NCBI RefSeq assembly: GCF_029211125.1
Contig: NZ_JARGEN010000005.1
Location: 1,756-59,573 of the forward strand
Length of the DNA: 57,818 nt
Source of the DNA: Curvibacter soli
GTDB taxonomy: Bacteria; Pseudomonadota; Gammaproteobacteria; Burkholderiales; Burkholderiaceae_C
Reading direction: 5' to 3'
Each line of letters opens with the position of its first letter. The stretch's first letter is position 1. A program made the position numbers and the translations under genes. Positions 26,937-36,236 of this stretch are shown here, one piece after another. Below the pieces are notes generated by a model that had not been told where the DNA came from, did no database searches, and saw nothing but the letters and a program-made list of their open reading frames with translations.

Positions 26937-28118
26937 CTATAGCCCTGCCGCGGCGCGCAACGCTGCCGCCTTGTCCGTCCGCTCCCACGTGAACTCTGGT
27001 TCCTCGCGCCCGAAGTGCCCATACGCGGCGGTCTTCTCGAAGATCGGGCGCTGCAGGTCCAGCATCTGGATGATGCCCTTGGGCCGCAGGTCGAAGTACT
27101 CGTTCACCAGCGTGGCGATCTTCTCGTCGGGGATGACGCCCGTGCCCTCGGTGTAGACCGTCACATTGATGGGCCGCGCCACGCCGATGGCGTAGCTGAC
27201 CTGGATCTGCGCCTGGCGCGCCAGGCCGGCGGCCACAATGTTCTTGGCCACGTAGCGCGCGGCGTAGGCGGCTGAGCGGTCCACCTTGGTCGGGTCCTTG
27301 CCGCTGAAGGCGCCGCCGCCGTGCGGGCAGGCGCCGCCGTAGGTGTCGACGATGATCTTGCGCCCGGTCAGGCCGCAGTCGCCCTGCGGGCCGCCGACGA
27401 CGAAGCGGCCCGTGGGGTTGATGAGGTACTTGGTGTCCTGGAGCCACTCCTTGGGCAGCACGGGCTTGATGATCTCCTCGATCACGGCCTCGATGAAGCT
27501 GGCCTTCATCTTCTTGGGGCTTTCGCTCTGGTCCGGATGGTGCTGGGTGGAGAGCACCACCGTGTCGATGCTGTGCGGCTTGCCGTCCACGTAGCGCATG
27601 GTCACCTGGCTCTTGGCGTCGGGGCGCAGGAAGGGCAGGCGGCCGTCCTTGCGCAACTGCGCCTGGCGCTCGACCAGGCGGTGCGCGTAGTAGATGGGCG
27701 CGGGCATCAGCTCGGGCGTTTCGTCGCAGGCGTAGCCGAACATCAGGCCCTGGTCGCCGGCGCCGGTGTTCAGGTGGTCGTCGCTCGCCTGGTCCACGCC
27801 TTGCGCGATGTCGTTGCTCTGCTTGTCGTAGGCCACCAGCACGGCGCAGCCCTTGTAGTCGATGCCGTAATCGGTGTTGTCGTAGCCGATGCGCTTGATG
27901 GTGTTGCGCGCCACCTCGATGTAGTCCACGTGCGCGTTGGTGGTGATCTCGCCGGCCAGCACCACCAGGCCGGTGTTGCACAGAGTTTCGGCGGCCACGC
28001 GGCTGCGCGGGTCCTGCGCGAAGATCGCGTCGAGGATGGCATCCGATATCTGGTCGGACACCTTGTCGGGGTGTCCCTCGGAAACCGATTCGGAGGTGAA
28101 GAGAAAGTCGTTCGCCAT
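26937..28118 (-). CDS. metK: S-adenosylmethionine synthetase
   Basis: Encodes 393 aa. The ATP/methionine-binding segments are [19 protein letters not shown] at the N terminus, [12 protein letters not shown] and the P-loop-like [19 protein letters not shown]. It makes AdoMet from ATP and methionine. The [11 protein letters not shown] start is family-typical and is preceded by GGAG at 9 nt. A structured leader of about 130 nt upstream suggests feedback control by AdoMet. The gene ends 54 nt from the groES promoter. Confidence 0.97.
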   Translation of the reverse strand: MANDFLFTSESVSEGHPDKVSDQISDAILDAIFAQDPRSRVAAETLCNTGLVVLAGEITTNAHVDYIEVARNTIKRIGYDNTDYGIDYKGCAVLVAYDKQSNDIAQGVDQASDDHLNTGAGDQGLMFGYACDETPELMPAPIYYAHRLVERQAQLRKDGRLPFLRPDAKSQVTMRYVDGKPHSIDTVVLSTQHHPDQSESPKKMKASFIEAVIEEIIKPVLPKEWLQDTKYLINPTGRFVVGGPQGDCGLTGRKIIVDTYGGACPHGGGAFSGKDPTKVDRSAAYAARYVAKNIVAAGLARQAQIQVSYAIGVARPINVTVYTEGTGVIPDEKIATLVNEYFDLRPKGIIQMLDLQRPIFEKTAAYGHFGREEPEFTWERTDKAAALRAAAGL

Positions 28119-28127
28119 TTGAATAAA

Positions 28128-28177
28128 CTCCAGTCTTTGCACTTGCGGCTTTTGGGCGCTGCCCAAGCTGTCTGGAG
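28128..28177 (-). promoter_or_regulatory. Stem sequestering the metK ribosome binding site
   Basis: In the metK leader CTCCAG (28177-28172) is complementary to CTGGAG (28133-28128), which contains the Shine-Dalgarno GGAG. The loop holds a smaller hairpin TTGGGC-AGC-GCCCAA. If the long stem forms, the metK start is hidden. Confidence 0.45.
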
Positions 28178-28187
28178 CTTTGGCGAA

Positions 28188-28246
28188 CGCTTTAGCAGTT
28201 GTGTTTAACGTCGCCCTGCAAGTTGCTCGAATTAACTCGGCGACGC
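28188..28246 (-). promoter_or_regulatory. SAM-II-like riboswitch candidate in the metK leader
   Basis: A 7-bp helix CGTCGCC/GGCGACG (28245-28239 with 28215-28209) encloses a loop with GTTAATTCGAG and CTTGCAG. The 3' side continues TTAAACACAACTGCTAAAGC. GCAG in the loop (28219-28216) can pair with CTGC just before TAAAG (28198-28195), giving the H-type pseudoknot layout of SAM-II (loop UUGCA, downstream GCUAAA). A TAGAAT -10 element at 28256-28251 would start transcription right at the first helix. Assignment is from remembered consensus, not a covariance search. Confidence 0.5.
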
Positions 28247-28268
28247 GCCCATTCTAAAGATTTCCTGC

Positions 28269-29114
28269 ATGCCCTTGGTGTTTCGCCTGTTTTCGCTGTG
28301 CCCGCTGTGGCTGCTGCATGGCATGGGGGCGCTGCTGGGGTGGGCCGCATTCCTCGCATCGCCGGGGTACCGCGCGCGCTTCCTGGCGAATGCGCGGCAG
28401 GCGGGCTACGGGTTCGCCGAGGTGCGCGCGGGCGTGGCCCATGCGGGGCGCATGGCCGCCGAACTGCCGCGCCTGTGGTTCGGCGCGCGCCTGCCCTATG
28501 CGTGGGACGACCCGGGCTTGATCGCGCGCGCCTACGAGGCCGGGCGCGGCATCGTCTTCCTGACGCCGCACATCGGCTGCTTCGAGATATCGCCGCAGGC
28601 GGCGGCTTATGACTATGGTGCGCGGCACGGGCCCATCACCATCCTGTACCGGCCCGCGCGCAAGGCCTGGCTGGCGCGCGTGATGGCCGGCGCGCGTACG
28701 CGCGCCGGCCTGCAGGCCGTGCCCACCACGCTGGCCGGCGTGCGCCAGATGGTGCGCGCGCTGCGCCGCGGCCAGGCCGTGGGCCTGCTGCCCGACCAGG
28801 TGCCGCCTGCGGGGCAGGGCGTGTGGGCGCCGTTCTTCGGGCGCGATGCCTACACCATGACGCTGGCCGCGCGGCTGGCCCTGCAGACCGGCGCCGCGGT
28901 GCTGCTGGCCTGGGTCGAGCGGCTGCCGCGCGCGCGCGGCTTCGTGGTGCACGTGCGCGGCCTGGGCGCGCCGCTGGCCGGGGACACCGCACAGGCCGCC
29001 GCCCAGCTCAACCGCGAGATGGAGCGCATCATCCGCCAGTGCCCGCAGCAGTACCTATGGGGCTACGCGCGCTACAAGGCGCCGCGTGGCGATGCGCCTG
29101 GAGAGGCGGCGTGA
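28269..29114 (+). CDS. LpxL/HtrB-type lysophospholipid (lipid A) acyltransferase, first copy
   Basis: Encodes 281 aa. It has an N-terminal membrane-anchoring helix and the acyltransferase HX4E motif in TPHIGCFE (about residues 99-106), then LYRPARKAW and LLPDQVPPAG. Family members add a secondary acyl chain to Kdo2-lipid IVA on the cytosolic side of the inner membrane. It is divergent from metK and overlaps the next acyltransferase gene (GTGA). Which chain each of the two enzymes adds cannot be decided from sequence. Confidence 0.88.
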   Translation: MPLVFRLFSLCPLWLLHGMGALLGWAAFLASPGYRARFLANARQAGYGFAEVRAGVAHAGRMAAELPRLWFGARLPYAWDDPGLIARAYEAGRGIVFLTPHIGCFEISPQAAAYDYGARHGPITILYRPARKAWLARVMAGARTRAGLQAVPTTLAGVRQMVRALRRGQAVGLLPDQVPPAGQGVWAPFFGRDAYTMTLAARLALQTGAAVLLAWVERLPRARGFVVHVRGLGAPLAGDTAQAAAQLNREMERIIRQCPQQYLWGYARYKAPRGDAPGEAA

Positions 29115-29977
29115 CCGGACGCATCGTGGTGGCGTTCATGCGGTTGATGGCGTGGCTGCCGCTGCGCGCGGTGCGTGCGCTGGGCTGGAGCATGGGCATG
29201 GTGTTGTATGTGCTGGTGGTGCCGCGGCGCCGCGTGGTCATGCGCAACCTGGCGCTGTGCTTCCCGGCGCTGCCGCCGCGCGTGCGGCGAGCGATGGCGC
29301 GGCGCAACTTCGTCTATTTCTCGCAGGCGTGGCTGGACCGCGGCTGGCTCTGGCACGCGCCGCGCGCGGTGCTGGAGCGCCGCGTCGTGCTGCGGGGCGC
29401 GGTGCGCGAGTTGGAGGGCGATGCGCCCACCATCATGTTCGCGCCGCATTTTTACGGCATGGACGCGGCGGGCACGGCGCTCACGCTGCACACCATGCGG
29501 CCCTTCACCTCGATCTTCAAGCCGCAGCCCGACCCGGCGCTCGACGCCTGGCTCAAGGCCGGGCGCACGCGCTTCGGGGACGTGCGCATGCTCAACCGCG
29601 ACGAGGGCATCAAGCCCATCATCGCGGGCCTGCGCAAGGGGGGGCTGCTGTATCTGCTGCCCGACATGAACTTCGGCGCGCGCGAAGCGCTGTTCGTGCC
29701 GTTCTACGGCATACCCACGGCCACCGTGCCGTCGCTGCCGCGCTTCGCCCGCCTGGGCCGCGCCAAGGTCGTGCCCATCGTGGGGCGCATCACGCCCGCG
29801 GGCTACGAGGTGCGGGTCATGCCGGCCTGGGATGGCTACCCCAGCAACGACTTGGAGGCCGACACCGCCCGCATGAACGCGGAACTGCAGGGCTATATCG
29901 ACACCATGCCCGACCAGTACTACTGGGTGCACAAGCGCTTCAAGACCCGGCCTTCGGGCGAAAAATCCCTGTACTGA
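29111..29977 (+). CDS. LpxL/LpxM-type lipid A acyltransferase, second copy
   Basis: Encodes 288 aa with a GTG start overlapping the previous stop. The catalytic HX4D motif is in APHFYGMD, with SIFKPQPDPALD and LLPDMNFGAREALFVPF, the usual order of blocks. The C terminus has YYWVHKRFKTRP, very typical of LpxL proteins. It works with the first copy in hexa-acylated lipid A formation. A 58-bp repeat lies 15 nt after its stop. Confidence 0.92.
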   Translation: MTGRIVVAFMRLMAWLPLRAVRALGWSMGMVLYVLVVPRRRVVMRNLALCFPALPPRVRRAMARRNFVYFSQAWLDRGWLWHAPRAVLERRVVLRGAVRELEGDAPTIMFAPHFYGMDAAGTALTLHTMRPFTSIFKPQPDPALDAWLKAGRTRFGDVRMLNRDEGIKPIIAGLRKGGLLYLLPDMNFGAREALFVPFYGIPTATVPSLPRFARLGRAKVVPIVGRITPAGYEVRVMPAWDGYPSNDLEADTARMNAELQGYIDTMPDQYYWVHKRFKTRPSGEKSLY

Positions 29978-29991
29978 CAGCCATCCTGTTT

Positions 29992-30049
29992 GCTACTAAT
30001 TTAATAGCTGCTACCGCCCGTTTTTATTGCGCTGGAGGCCGATTTGGCT
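29992..30049 (+). repeat. 58-bp repeat copy between lpxL and engB
   Basis: GCTACTAATTTAATAGCTGC, then TACCGCCCG, then TTGCGCTGGAGGCCGATTT. It is the intergenic copy closest to the consensus I derive and sits between two convergent genes. Confidence 0.8.
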
Positions 30050-30062
30050 ATGAGTTCCGGCT

Positions 30063-30752
30063 TCAGGCGGGCGCGGCCGCGGTGATTTCCGCAGCGGCCT
30101 CGGCGGCCGGGTGGGTCCAGTCCCAGAGCCGCTGCGCCGTCTCTTCCACGCCCTGGCGCTTGAGGGCCGAGAACAGCATCGCCTGCCCGCCGCCGGCCTG
30201 CAGCCGGGCGATGGACAGCGCCTTCTGCGCCTCGGCGCGCGTGAGCTTGTCGGCCTTGGTCAGCAGCACGAGAAACTTCAGCCCCTGCTCGACGCGCGGG
30301 CGGATCACTTCGAGCAGGATCTCGTCGAGTTCGGTCAGGCCCAGGCGCGGATCGCACAGCAGCACCACGCCCGTCAGGTTCCCGCGGCTCATGAGGTAGT
30401 TGGCCATCACCCGCTGCCAGCGCACCTTGTCGGCCTGCGGCACCGCCGCGTAGCCGTAGCCGGGCAGGTCGGCCAGCACCGCGTCCATGACGCCCCCGCG
30501 GCCGAGCTGGAACAGGTTGATGTGCTGCGTACGCCCCGGCTTCTTGGAGGCGAAGGCCAGTTGCCGCTGCTGCGCGAGGGTGTTGATGCAGGTGGATTTG
30601 CCCGCGTTGGAGCGGCCCACGAACGCGATTTCGGGCACCTCCAGCGCGGGAAGCTGGTGGAGCTGGGCGGCGGTCGTCAGGAACCGTGCCGTGTGCATCC
30701 AGCCGAGAGCTTTGTTGACGTCGCGCAAAGGCGGTGCGGGAGGGTTAATCAT
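30063..30752 (-). CDS. engB: Ribosome biogenesis GTPase EngB/YihA/YsxC
   Basis: Encodes 229 aa. G1 is GRSNAGKS (residues 46-53), G2 PGRTQ, G3 DLPGYG, G4 TKAD, and G5 SALKRQG, the circularly normal TrmE-Era order of EngB. It assists 50S subunit assembly. The start MINPPAPPLRDVNKALGW is preferred to an ATG eight codons upstream. It is divergent from the cytochrome c4 gene. Confidence 0.94.
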   Translation of the reverse strand: MINPPAPPLRDVNKALGWMHTARFLTTAAQLHQLPALEVPEIAFVGRSNAGKSTCINTLAQQRQLAFASKKPGRTQHINLFQLGRGGVMDAVLADLPGYGYAAVPQADKVRWQRVMANYLMSRGNLTGVVLLCDPRLGLTELDEILLEVIRPRVEQGLKFLVLLTKADKLTRAEAQKALSIARLQAGGGQAMLFSALKRQGVEETAQRLWDWTHPAAEAAAEITAAAPA

Positions 30753-30828
30753 AGAGCGCGCTTCATGGGCCCCCATTGTAGAATTTAGAATTTGCTGGAT
30801 TTGCGCCTACACCCATAAAGCCCTCGAT

Positions 30829-31473
30829 ATGAAGCTGCTCGTCCCCGCCTTGATGGCTGCCATGCTGGCGGCGCCCGCGTTGCCCGCCTTTGCCGCCGCC
30901 GAAAACCCCGCGCAGACGCCCGCCAAGGTCGCCAAGCCCGACCTCGTGAAGGGCGAGGCCAGCTACACCGCCGTATGCGCGGCCTGCCATGGCGCCGACG
31001 GCAATTCCAGCGTGCCCGTGCAGCCCAAGCTGGCGCAGCAGCACCCCGAATATCTGGTCAAGCAGTTGCAGGAGTTCAAGTCCGGCAAGCGCAACAACGC
31101 CATCATGAAGGGCTTCGCCGCCATGCTGAGCGACGAAGACATGCGCAACATCGCCTACTGGGTGACCGCCAAGCCCGCCAAGGCCGGCTTCGCCAAGGAC
31201 AAGGACCTCGTGGCCCTGGGCGAGCGCATCTACCGCGGCGGCATCGCCGAGCGCCAGATCGCCGCCTGCGCCGGCTGCCACAGCCCCAACGGCGCCGGCA
31301 TCCCGGTCCAGTACCCGCGCCTGTCGGGCCAGCATGCCGACTACACCGCCGCCCAGCTCGTGGCGTTCCGAGACGGCGTGCGCGCCAACAGCCTGCCGAT
31401 GGGCCAGGTGGCCGCCAAGCTCAACGACCGCGAAATCAAGGCAGTGGCCGACTACATCGCAGGCCTGCGCTGA
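30829..31473 (+). CDS. Cytochrome c4 (diheme)
   Basis: Encodes 214 aa with a signal peptide ending PAFAAAE and two heme c sites: CAACH (50-54) and CAGCH (147-151), with matching distal Met candidates in NNAIMKG and SLPMGQ. It is a periplasmic electron carrier, usually delivering electrons to terminal oxidases. The cytochrome c maturation genes resB and ccsA lie directly downstream beyond a terminator. Confidence 0.94.
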   Translation: MKLLVPALMAAMLAAPALPAFAAAENPAQTPAKVAKPDLVKGEASYTAVCAACHGADGNSSVPVQPKLAQQHPEYLVKQLQEFKSGKRNNAIMKGFAAMLSDEDMRNIAYWVTAKPAKAGFAKDKDLVALGERIYRGGIAERQIAACAGCHSPNGAGIPVQYPRLSGQHADYTAAQLVAFRDGVRANSLPMGQVAAKLNDREIKAVADYIAGLR

Positions 31474-31515
31474 TTTGGCCGCCGCGTGAACTAACCGCCG
31501 ACAACCAGACCCAAG

Positions 31516-31548
31516 AAGGGCGGGTCCATCACCGGATGGCCCGCCCTT
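31516..31548 (+). terminator. Intrinsic terminator after cytochrome c4
   Basis: AAGGGCGGG pairs with CCCGCCCTT and the inner CCATC with GATGG around an ACCG loop; TTTGTTTT follows. Confidence 0.8.
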
Positions 31549-31566
31549 TGTTTTCAGTCCCCCTCC

Positions 31567-33735
31567 ATGCGCCCATCGACCCACGGCCTGCGCCTTGACA
31601 CCCGCTCGCACGCGCTGCGCGCGGCGGTGGAGCTGCTGTCGTCCATGCGGTTCGCGATCTCGCTGCTCACGGTCATCTGCATCGCCTCGGTCATCGGTAC
31701 CGTGCTCCAGCAGCAGCGGCCATACCCCAACTACGTCAACCAGTTCGGGCCGTTCTGGGCCCAGGTGTTCGACCTGCTGGGCCTGTATTCCGTATACGGT
31801 GCCTGGTGGTTCCTGCTGATCCTGGCCTTCTTGGTGACCAGCACGTCGCTGTGCATCGCGCGCAGTACGCCCAGGATCGTGAAGGATCTGAAATCGTTCA
31901 AGGAAGGCATACGCGAGCAGAGCCTGCGCGCCTTCGGCCAGCGCGCCGAGGCCGACGTGGCGGACGCGCCCGAGGCGGCGGCGCGCCGCCTGGGCGAAGC
32001 GCTGGTTCGGGGCGGCTGGAAGGTGCGGCTGCAGCAGCGCGAATCCGCGGCGGGCGGGGAGGCGGCGGGCAGCGGCTGGATGGTGGCCGCCAGGGCGGGA
32101 GTGGCCAACAAGCTCGGCTACATTGCCGCGCACGGCGCCATCGTGCTGATCTGCCTGGGCGGCCTGCTCGACGGCGATCTGGTCGTGCAAGCGCAGATGT
32201 GGCTGCAGGGCAAGACGCCTTACACCGGCGGCGGCCTGGTGGCCGACGTGGCGCCCGAGCACCGCCTGTCCGCGCGCAACCCCACGTTCCGCGGCAACCT
32301 GCTGGTGGCCGAGGGCACGCAGTCGGCCACCGCCATCCTGAGCCAGCCCGACGGCGTGGTGCTGCAGGACCTGCCGTTCTCGGTGGAGCTCAAGAAGTTC
32401 GTCATCGAGTACTACTCGACCGGCATGCCCAAGCTGTTCGCCAGCGACATCGTGATCCACGACAAGGCCACGGGCGCGCAGGTGCCCGCGCGCGTGGAGG
32501 TCAACCACCCGGTGCGCTACGACGGCGTGGAGATCTACCAGTCCAGCTTCGACGACGGCGGCTCCAGCGTCCGGCTGCGCGCCATGCCCATGGCCGCGGG
32601 CGTGCAGCCGTTCGAGGTCGAAGGCGTGATCGGCGGCTCCACGCAGCTCGCGCGTGCCTCCGGCGGCGAGGCGATGACGCTCGAATACGCCGCGCTGCGG
32701 GTCATCAACGTCGAGAACATGGCGGGCGCCGAATCCGGCGGCGCGGTGGACGTTCGCCGCGTCGACCTGCACGCCGCCATCGATGCGCGTCTGGGCGCGG
32801 CCAACAAGACGAAGGCGAAAAAAGAGTTGCGCAACGTCGGCCCCAGCATCACCTACAAGCTGCGCGACGCCGCCGGTCAGGCGCGCGAATTCCACAACTA
32901 CATGCTGCCGGTGGACATGGGCGACGGCCAGTCGCCGGTGTTTCTGCTCGGCGTGCGCGACACGCCTGGCGAGCCGTTCCGCTACCTGCGCGTGCCCGCC
33001 GACGACCAGGGCGGCATGGATGGCTTCGCGCGCCTGCGCGCTGCGCTGGCCGACAAGGCGCTGCGCGAACAGGCGGTGCGCCGCTACACGGCGCAGGCCA
33101 TCGATGCGTCGCGGCCCGAACTGGCACAGCAACTGGCCACGTCGGCAGCGCGCGCGCTGGCGCTTTTCGCGGGCGAGGGCGGCATGCCGGACGCGCAGGG
33201 CCGCCGCCCTGGCGGGCTGCAGGCGGTGTCCGAGTTCATGGAAGCCAACGTGCCCGAGGCCGAGCGCGCGCGGGCCGGCGACGTGCTGGTGCGCATCCTG
33301 AGTGGTGCGCTGTTCGAGCTGAACCAGCTCGCGCGGGCCCAGGCGGGCCTGCAGCCGCTGGCACCCGGCGAGCAGGCGCAGGCGTTCATGACGCAGTCGG
33401 TGCTGGCCTTGTCCGACGTGTTCGCCTACCCGGCGCCCATGGCGTTCACGCTGCAGGATTTTCGCCAGGTGCAGGCCAGCGTGTTCCAGGTGGCGCGCGC
33501 GCCGGGCAGGAACGTCGTCTATCTGGGCTGCGGCTTGCTGATCCTGGGCGTTTTTGCCATGCTCTACGTGCGCGAGCGCCGGCTCTGGATCTGGGTGGCG
33601 CCGCGCGCGGGCGGCGGGGCGCATGCCATGATGGCGTATTCCTCCAACCGCAAGACGCTGGAGACGGACCGCGAGTTCAACCGCCTTGCCGCCAAGCTGC
33701 TGAATACCGAGCCCCTGAAAGCCATTCGACCATGA
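31567..33735 (+). CDS. resB: Cytochrome c biogenesis protein ResB (Ccs1)
   Basis: Encodes 722 aa. Membrane helices lie near residues 25-45, 65-95 and 175-200, followed by a very large periplasmic domain (RYDGVEIYQSSFDDGG, DGQSPVFLLGVRDTPGEPF) and one C-terminal helix (VVYLGCGLLILGVFAML). With CcsA it makes the System II heme-delivery and ligation machinery that attaches heme to CXXCH proteins. The stop overlaps ccsA as ATGA. Confidence 0.95.
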   Translation: MRPSTHGLRLDTRSHALRAAVELLSSMRFAISLLTVICIASVIGTVLQQQRPYPNYVNQFGPFWAQVFDLLGLYSVYGAWWFLLILAFLVTSTSLCIARSTPRIVKDLKSFKEGIREQSLRAFGQRAEADVADAPEAAARRLGEALVRGGWKVRLQQRESAAGGEAAGSGWMVAARAGVANKLGYIAAHGAIVLICLGGLLDGDLVVQAQMWLQGKTPYTGGGLVADVAPEHRLSARNPTFRGNLLVAEGTQSATAILSQPDGVVLQDLPFSVELKKFVIEYYSTGMPKLFASDIVIHDKATGAQVPARVEVNHPVRYDGVEIYQSSFDDGGSSVRLRAMPMAAGVQPFEVEGVIGGSTQLARASGGEAMTLEYAALRVINVENMAGAESGGAVDVRRVDLHAAIDARLGAANKTKAKKELRNVGPSITYKLRDAAGQAREFHNYMLPVDMGDGQSPVFLLGVRDTPGEPFRYLRVPADDQGGMDGFARLRAALADKALREQAVRRYTAQAIDASRPELAQQLATSAARALALFAGEGGMPDAQGRRPGGLQAVSEFMEANVPEAERARAGDVLVRILSGALFELNQLARAQAGLQPLAPGEQAQAFMTQSVLALSDVFAYPAPMAFTLQDFRQVQASVFQVARAPGRNVVYLGCGLLILGVFAMLYVRERRLWIWVAPRAGGGAHAMMAYSSNRKTLETDREFNRLAAKLLNTEPLKAIRP

Positions 33736-35096
33736 TGAATACCTCCGCCGCAGCCACGACCGCCACCATCACGCTCCAGGACGGCTATTTTTCGCGCCGC
33801 AACGCCTTCGACTGGGTGTTTGCCGTGCTGGCCGTGGCGGGCGGCTGTTTTGCATTCGCGCGCTACGGCGCCTTCATGGACGGCTACGAGAAGGGCATCC
33901 TGCTGGCGGCCATTCCCGCCGCCGTGTGGCTGGGCTGGTTCTGGCGCCCGCTGGCGGTGCTGATGGTGGCGGTGGCGGGCTTTTCGCTGCTGGCCATCCG
34001 CTCCTACACGGGGGCGGACGGGCAGGCCGGCCTCGCGCGGGCCGACACGGTGTTCTGGCTCAAGTACTTCCTCTCCAGCCAGTCGGCCATCCTCTGGATG
34101 AGCATGCTGTTCTTCATGAGCACGGTGTTCTACTGGATCGGCATGTTCGCGCGCGGCCAGTCCGCCGCGATGGAGCGGCTGGGTTCGCGCCTGGCCTGGG
34201 CGGCAGTCGGCATGGCGCTCATCGGCACCATGGTGCGCTGGTACGAGGGCTACCTGATCGGCCCCGACATCGGCCACATCCCGGTCAGCAACCTCTATGA
34301 AGTGTTCGTGCTGTTCTGCTGGATGACCGCCACGTTCTACCTGTACTTCGAGGCCCAGTACCGCACGCGCGCGCTGGGCGCGTTCGCCATGCTGGTGGTC
34401 AGCGCGGCGGTGGGCTTCCTGCTCTGGTACACGCTGGTGCGCGAGGCGCACGAGATCCAGCCGCTGGTGCCGGCCCTCAAGAGCTGGTGGATGAAGCTGC
34501 ACGTGCCGGCCAACTTCATCGGCTACGGCACCTTCGCGCTCGCCGCCATGGTGGCCTTCGCCTACCTCGTCAAGCAGCAGGCCGGCATACCTCCTGATGA
34601 ACAGCGCTGGTACAAGCTGGCGCCGCTGTGGCTGCTGGGCGTGGTGCTGTGTTTCGAGCCCCTGGTCTTGCGCAAGACGACCACGGAGGCGGGCGGCGGC
34701 TACTGGGCCGTGTACTTCGGCATTGCCGCGCTGGTGGTGGGGGGCATCCTGTTCGCGCGGCGGCGCATCGCCGCGCATCTGCCATCGGCCGAGGTGCTTG
34801 ACGACGTGATGTACAAGTCCATTGCGGTCGGCTTCGCCTTCTTCACCATCGCCACGGTGCTGGGGGCGCTGTGGGCGGCGGAAGCCTGGGGCGGCTACTG
34901 GAGCTGGGACCCGAAGGAAACCTGGGCCCTGATTGTCTGGCTCAACTACGCGGCCTGGCTGCACATGCGGCTCATGAAGGGCCTGCGCGGCAGCATGGCG
35001 GCCTGGTGGGCGCTCATGGGGCTGGTGGTGACGAGCTTCGCTTTCCTGGGGGTCAACATGTTCCTCAGCGGACTGCACAGCTATGGTACGCTGTAG
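33732..35096 (+). CDS. ccsA: Cytochrome c biogenesis protein CcsA/CcsB
   Basis: Encodes a 454-aa polytopic membrane protein with the heme-handling WWD-type motif [12 protein letters not shown] at about residues 386-397 and conserved histidines flanking it (LHVPANF, WLHMRL). It exports and presents heme to apocytochromes with ResB. It is translationally coupled to resB; a 58-bp repeat begins 3 nt after the stop. Confidence 0.95.
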   Translation: MMNTSAAATTATITLQDGYFSRRNAFDWVFAVLAVAGGCFAFARYGAFMDGYEKGILLAAIPAAVWLGWFWRPLAVLMVAVAGFSLLAIRSYTGADGQAGLARADTVFWLKYFLSSQSAILWMSMLFFMSTVFYWIGMFARGQSAAMERLGSRLAWAAVGMALIGTMVRWYEGYLIGPDIGHIPVSNLYEVFVLFCWMTATFYLYFEAQYRTRALGAFAMLVVSAAVGFLLWYTLVREAHEIQPLVPALKSWWMKLHVPANFIGYGTFALAAMVAFAYLVKQQAGIPPDEQRWYKLAPLWLLGVVLCFEPLVLRKTTTEAGGGYWAVYFGIAALVVGGILFARRRIAAHLPSAEVLDDVMYKSIAVGFAFFTIATVLGALWAAEAWGGYWSWDPKETWALIVWLNYAAWLHMRLMKGLRGSMAAWWALMGLVVTSFAFLGVNMFLSGLHSYGTL

Positions 35097-35098
35097 GC

Positions 35099-35156
35099 GC
35101 TATTAAAACAGTAGCTGCTACCGCAGATACTGCAAGCGCTGCGGGCCGATTTGGCT
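35099..35156 (+). repeat. 58-bp repeat copy between ccsA and msrP
   Basis: GCTATTAAAACAGTAGCTGC, TACCGCAGA, CAAGCGCTGCGGGCCGATTT; same length and orientation as the copy at 29992. Confidence 0.8.
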
Positions 35157-35242
35157 TACATTTTTGGGCTGTTGCGACCACCGGCGAACTATCTCTGCCG
35201 GCGCCTGTCCAACAGCCCAGCACTTTGCGCAAAAGGCCCGCC

Positions 35243-36229
35243 ATGCTGATTCCTTCCCGCGACTCCGGTTGCGTCCACCCGCATGCCAGCGAAATCACGC
35301 CGCGCGGCGTCTACGAAGCGCGGCGCGCGCTGCTGGCGCGCATGGCGGGCGGCGCGGCAGGCCTGGCGCTGGCCGCGTGGGCGGCACGCGACGCGCGCGC
35401 CCAGTCGGGCAGGCTGGCGGCGCTGCCGGGCGCCAGGTCGGCGGTGGCCGGGGCGGCGACGATGGAAAAAACCACCGCGTACCAGGACGCCAGCAGCTAC
35501 AACAATTTCTACGAGTTCGGCACCGACAAGGCCGACCCGGCGCGCAATGCCCACACGCTGCCGGTTTCGCCCTGGGCGGTGGAGGTCGAGGGGCTGGTGA
35601 AGAAACCCGCCAAGTTCGCGCTGGAAGACCTGCTCAGGCTCAGCCCCATGGAAGAGCGCATCTACCGTCTGCGCTGCGTGGAGGGCTGGTCCATGGTGAT
35701 CCCGTGGGTCGGCTATTCGCTGGCCGCGCTGATCCGCAAGGTCGAGCCCCTGGGCAGCGCCAAGTACATCGAGTTCCTGTCGCTGGCCGACCCCAAGACC
35801 ATGCCGTTCGTGGGCTCTCGCGTGCTCTCCTGGCCCTATGCCGAGGGGCTGCGCATGGACGAGGCGCTGCACCCCCTGACCCTGCTGGCATTCGGCATGT
35901 ATGGCGAGGTCCTGCCCAAGCAGAACGGCGCACCGGTGCGCATCGTGGTGCCGTGGAAGTACGGCTTCAAGAGCGCCAAGAGCATCGTGAAGATCCGCTT
36001 CACCGAGCAGCAGCCCGGCACGGCCTGGAACAAGGCCGCGGCCAACGAGTACGGCTTCTATTCCAACGTCAACCCCGACGTGGACCACCCGCGCTGGAGC
36101 CAGGCCACCGAGCGGCGCATCGGCGAGGACGGCCTGTTCGCCAAGAAGCGCAGGACGCTGCTGTTCAACGGCTACGAGGCCCAGGTCGGCGCGCTCTACG
36201 CTGGCATGGATCTGCGCCGGAACTTTTGA
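35243..36229 (+). CDS. msrP: Protein-methionine-sulfoxide reductase catalytic subunit MsrP
   Basis: Encodes 328 aa. A Tat-type N terminus has twin arginine ([10 protein letters not shown]) and a hydrophobic stretch ending ARAQ. The sulfite-oxidase-fold molybdopterin domain has the Mo-ligand Cys145 in [15 protein letters not shown] and the tail [15 protein letters not shown]. It repairs oxidised methionines in periplasmic proteins, taking electrons from MsrQ encoded next. Confidence 0.95.
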   Translation: MLIPSRDSGCVHPHASEITPRGVYEARRALLARMAGGAAGLALAAWAARDARAQSGRLAALPGARSAVAGAATMEKTTAYQDASSYNNFYEFGTDKADPARNAHTLPVSPWAVEVEGLVKKPAKFALEDLLRLSPMEERIYRLRCVEGWSMVIPWVGYSLAALIRKVEPLGSAKYIEFLSLADPKTMPFVGSRVLSWPYAEGLRMDEALHPLTLLAFGMYGEVLPKQNGAPVRIVVPWKYGFKSAKSIVKIRFTEQQPGTAWNKAAANEYGFYSNVNPDVDHPRWSQATERRIGEDGLFAKKRRTLLFNGYEAQVGALYAGMDLRRNF

Positions 36230-36236
36230 GCGTGCC

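Noticed and set aside
30763..33624. A 953-codon minus-strand open frame
   Set aside because: It is antisense to cytochrome c4 and resB, whose heme motifs and membrane segments are unmistakable. No signal, domain or ribosome site supports the antisense frame.
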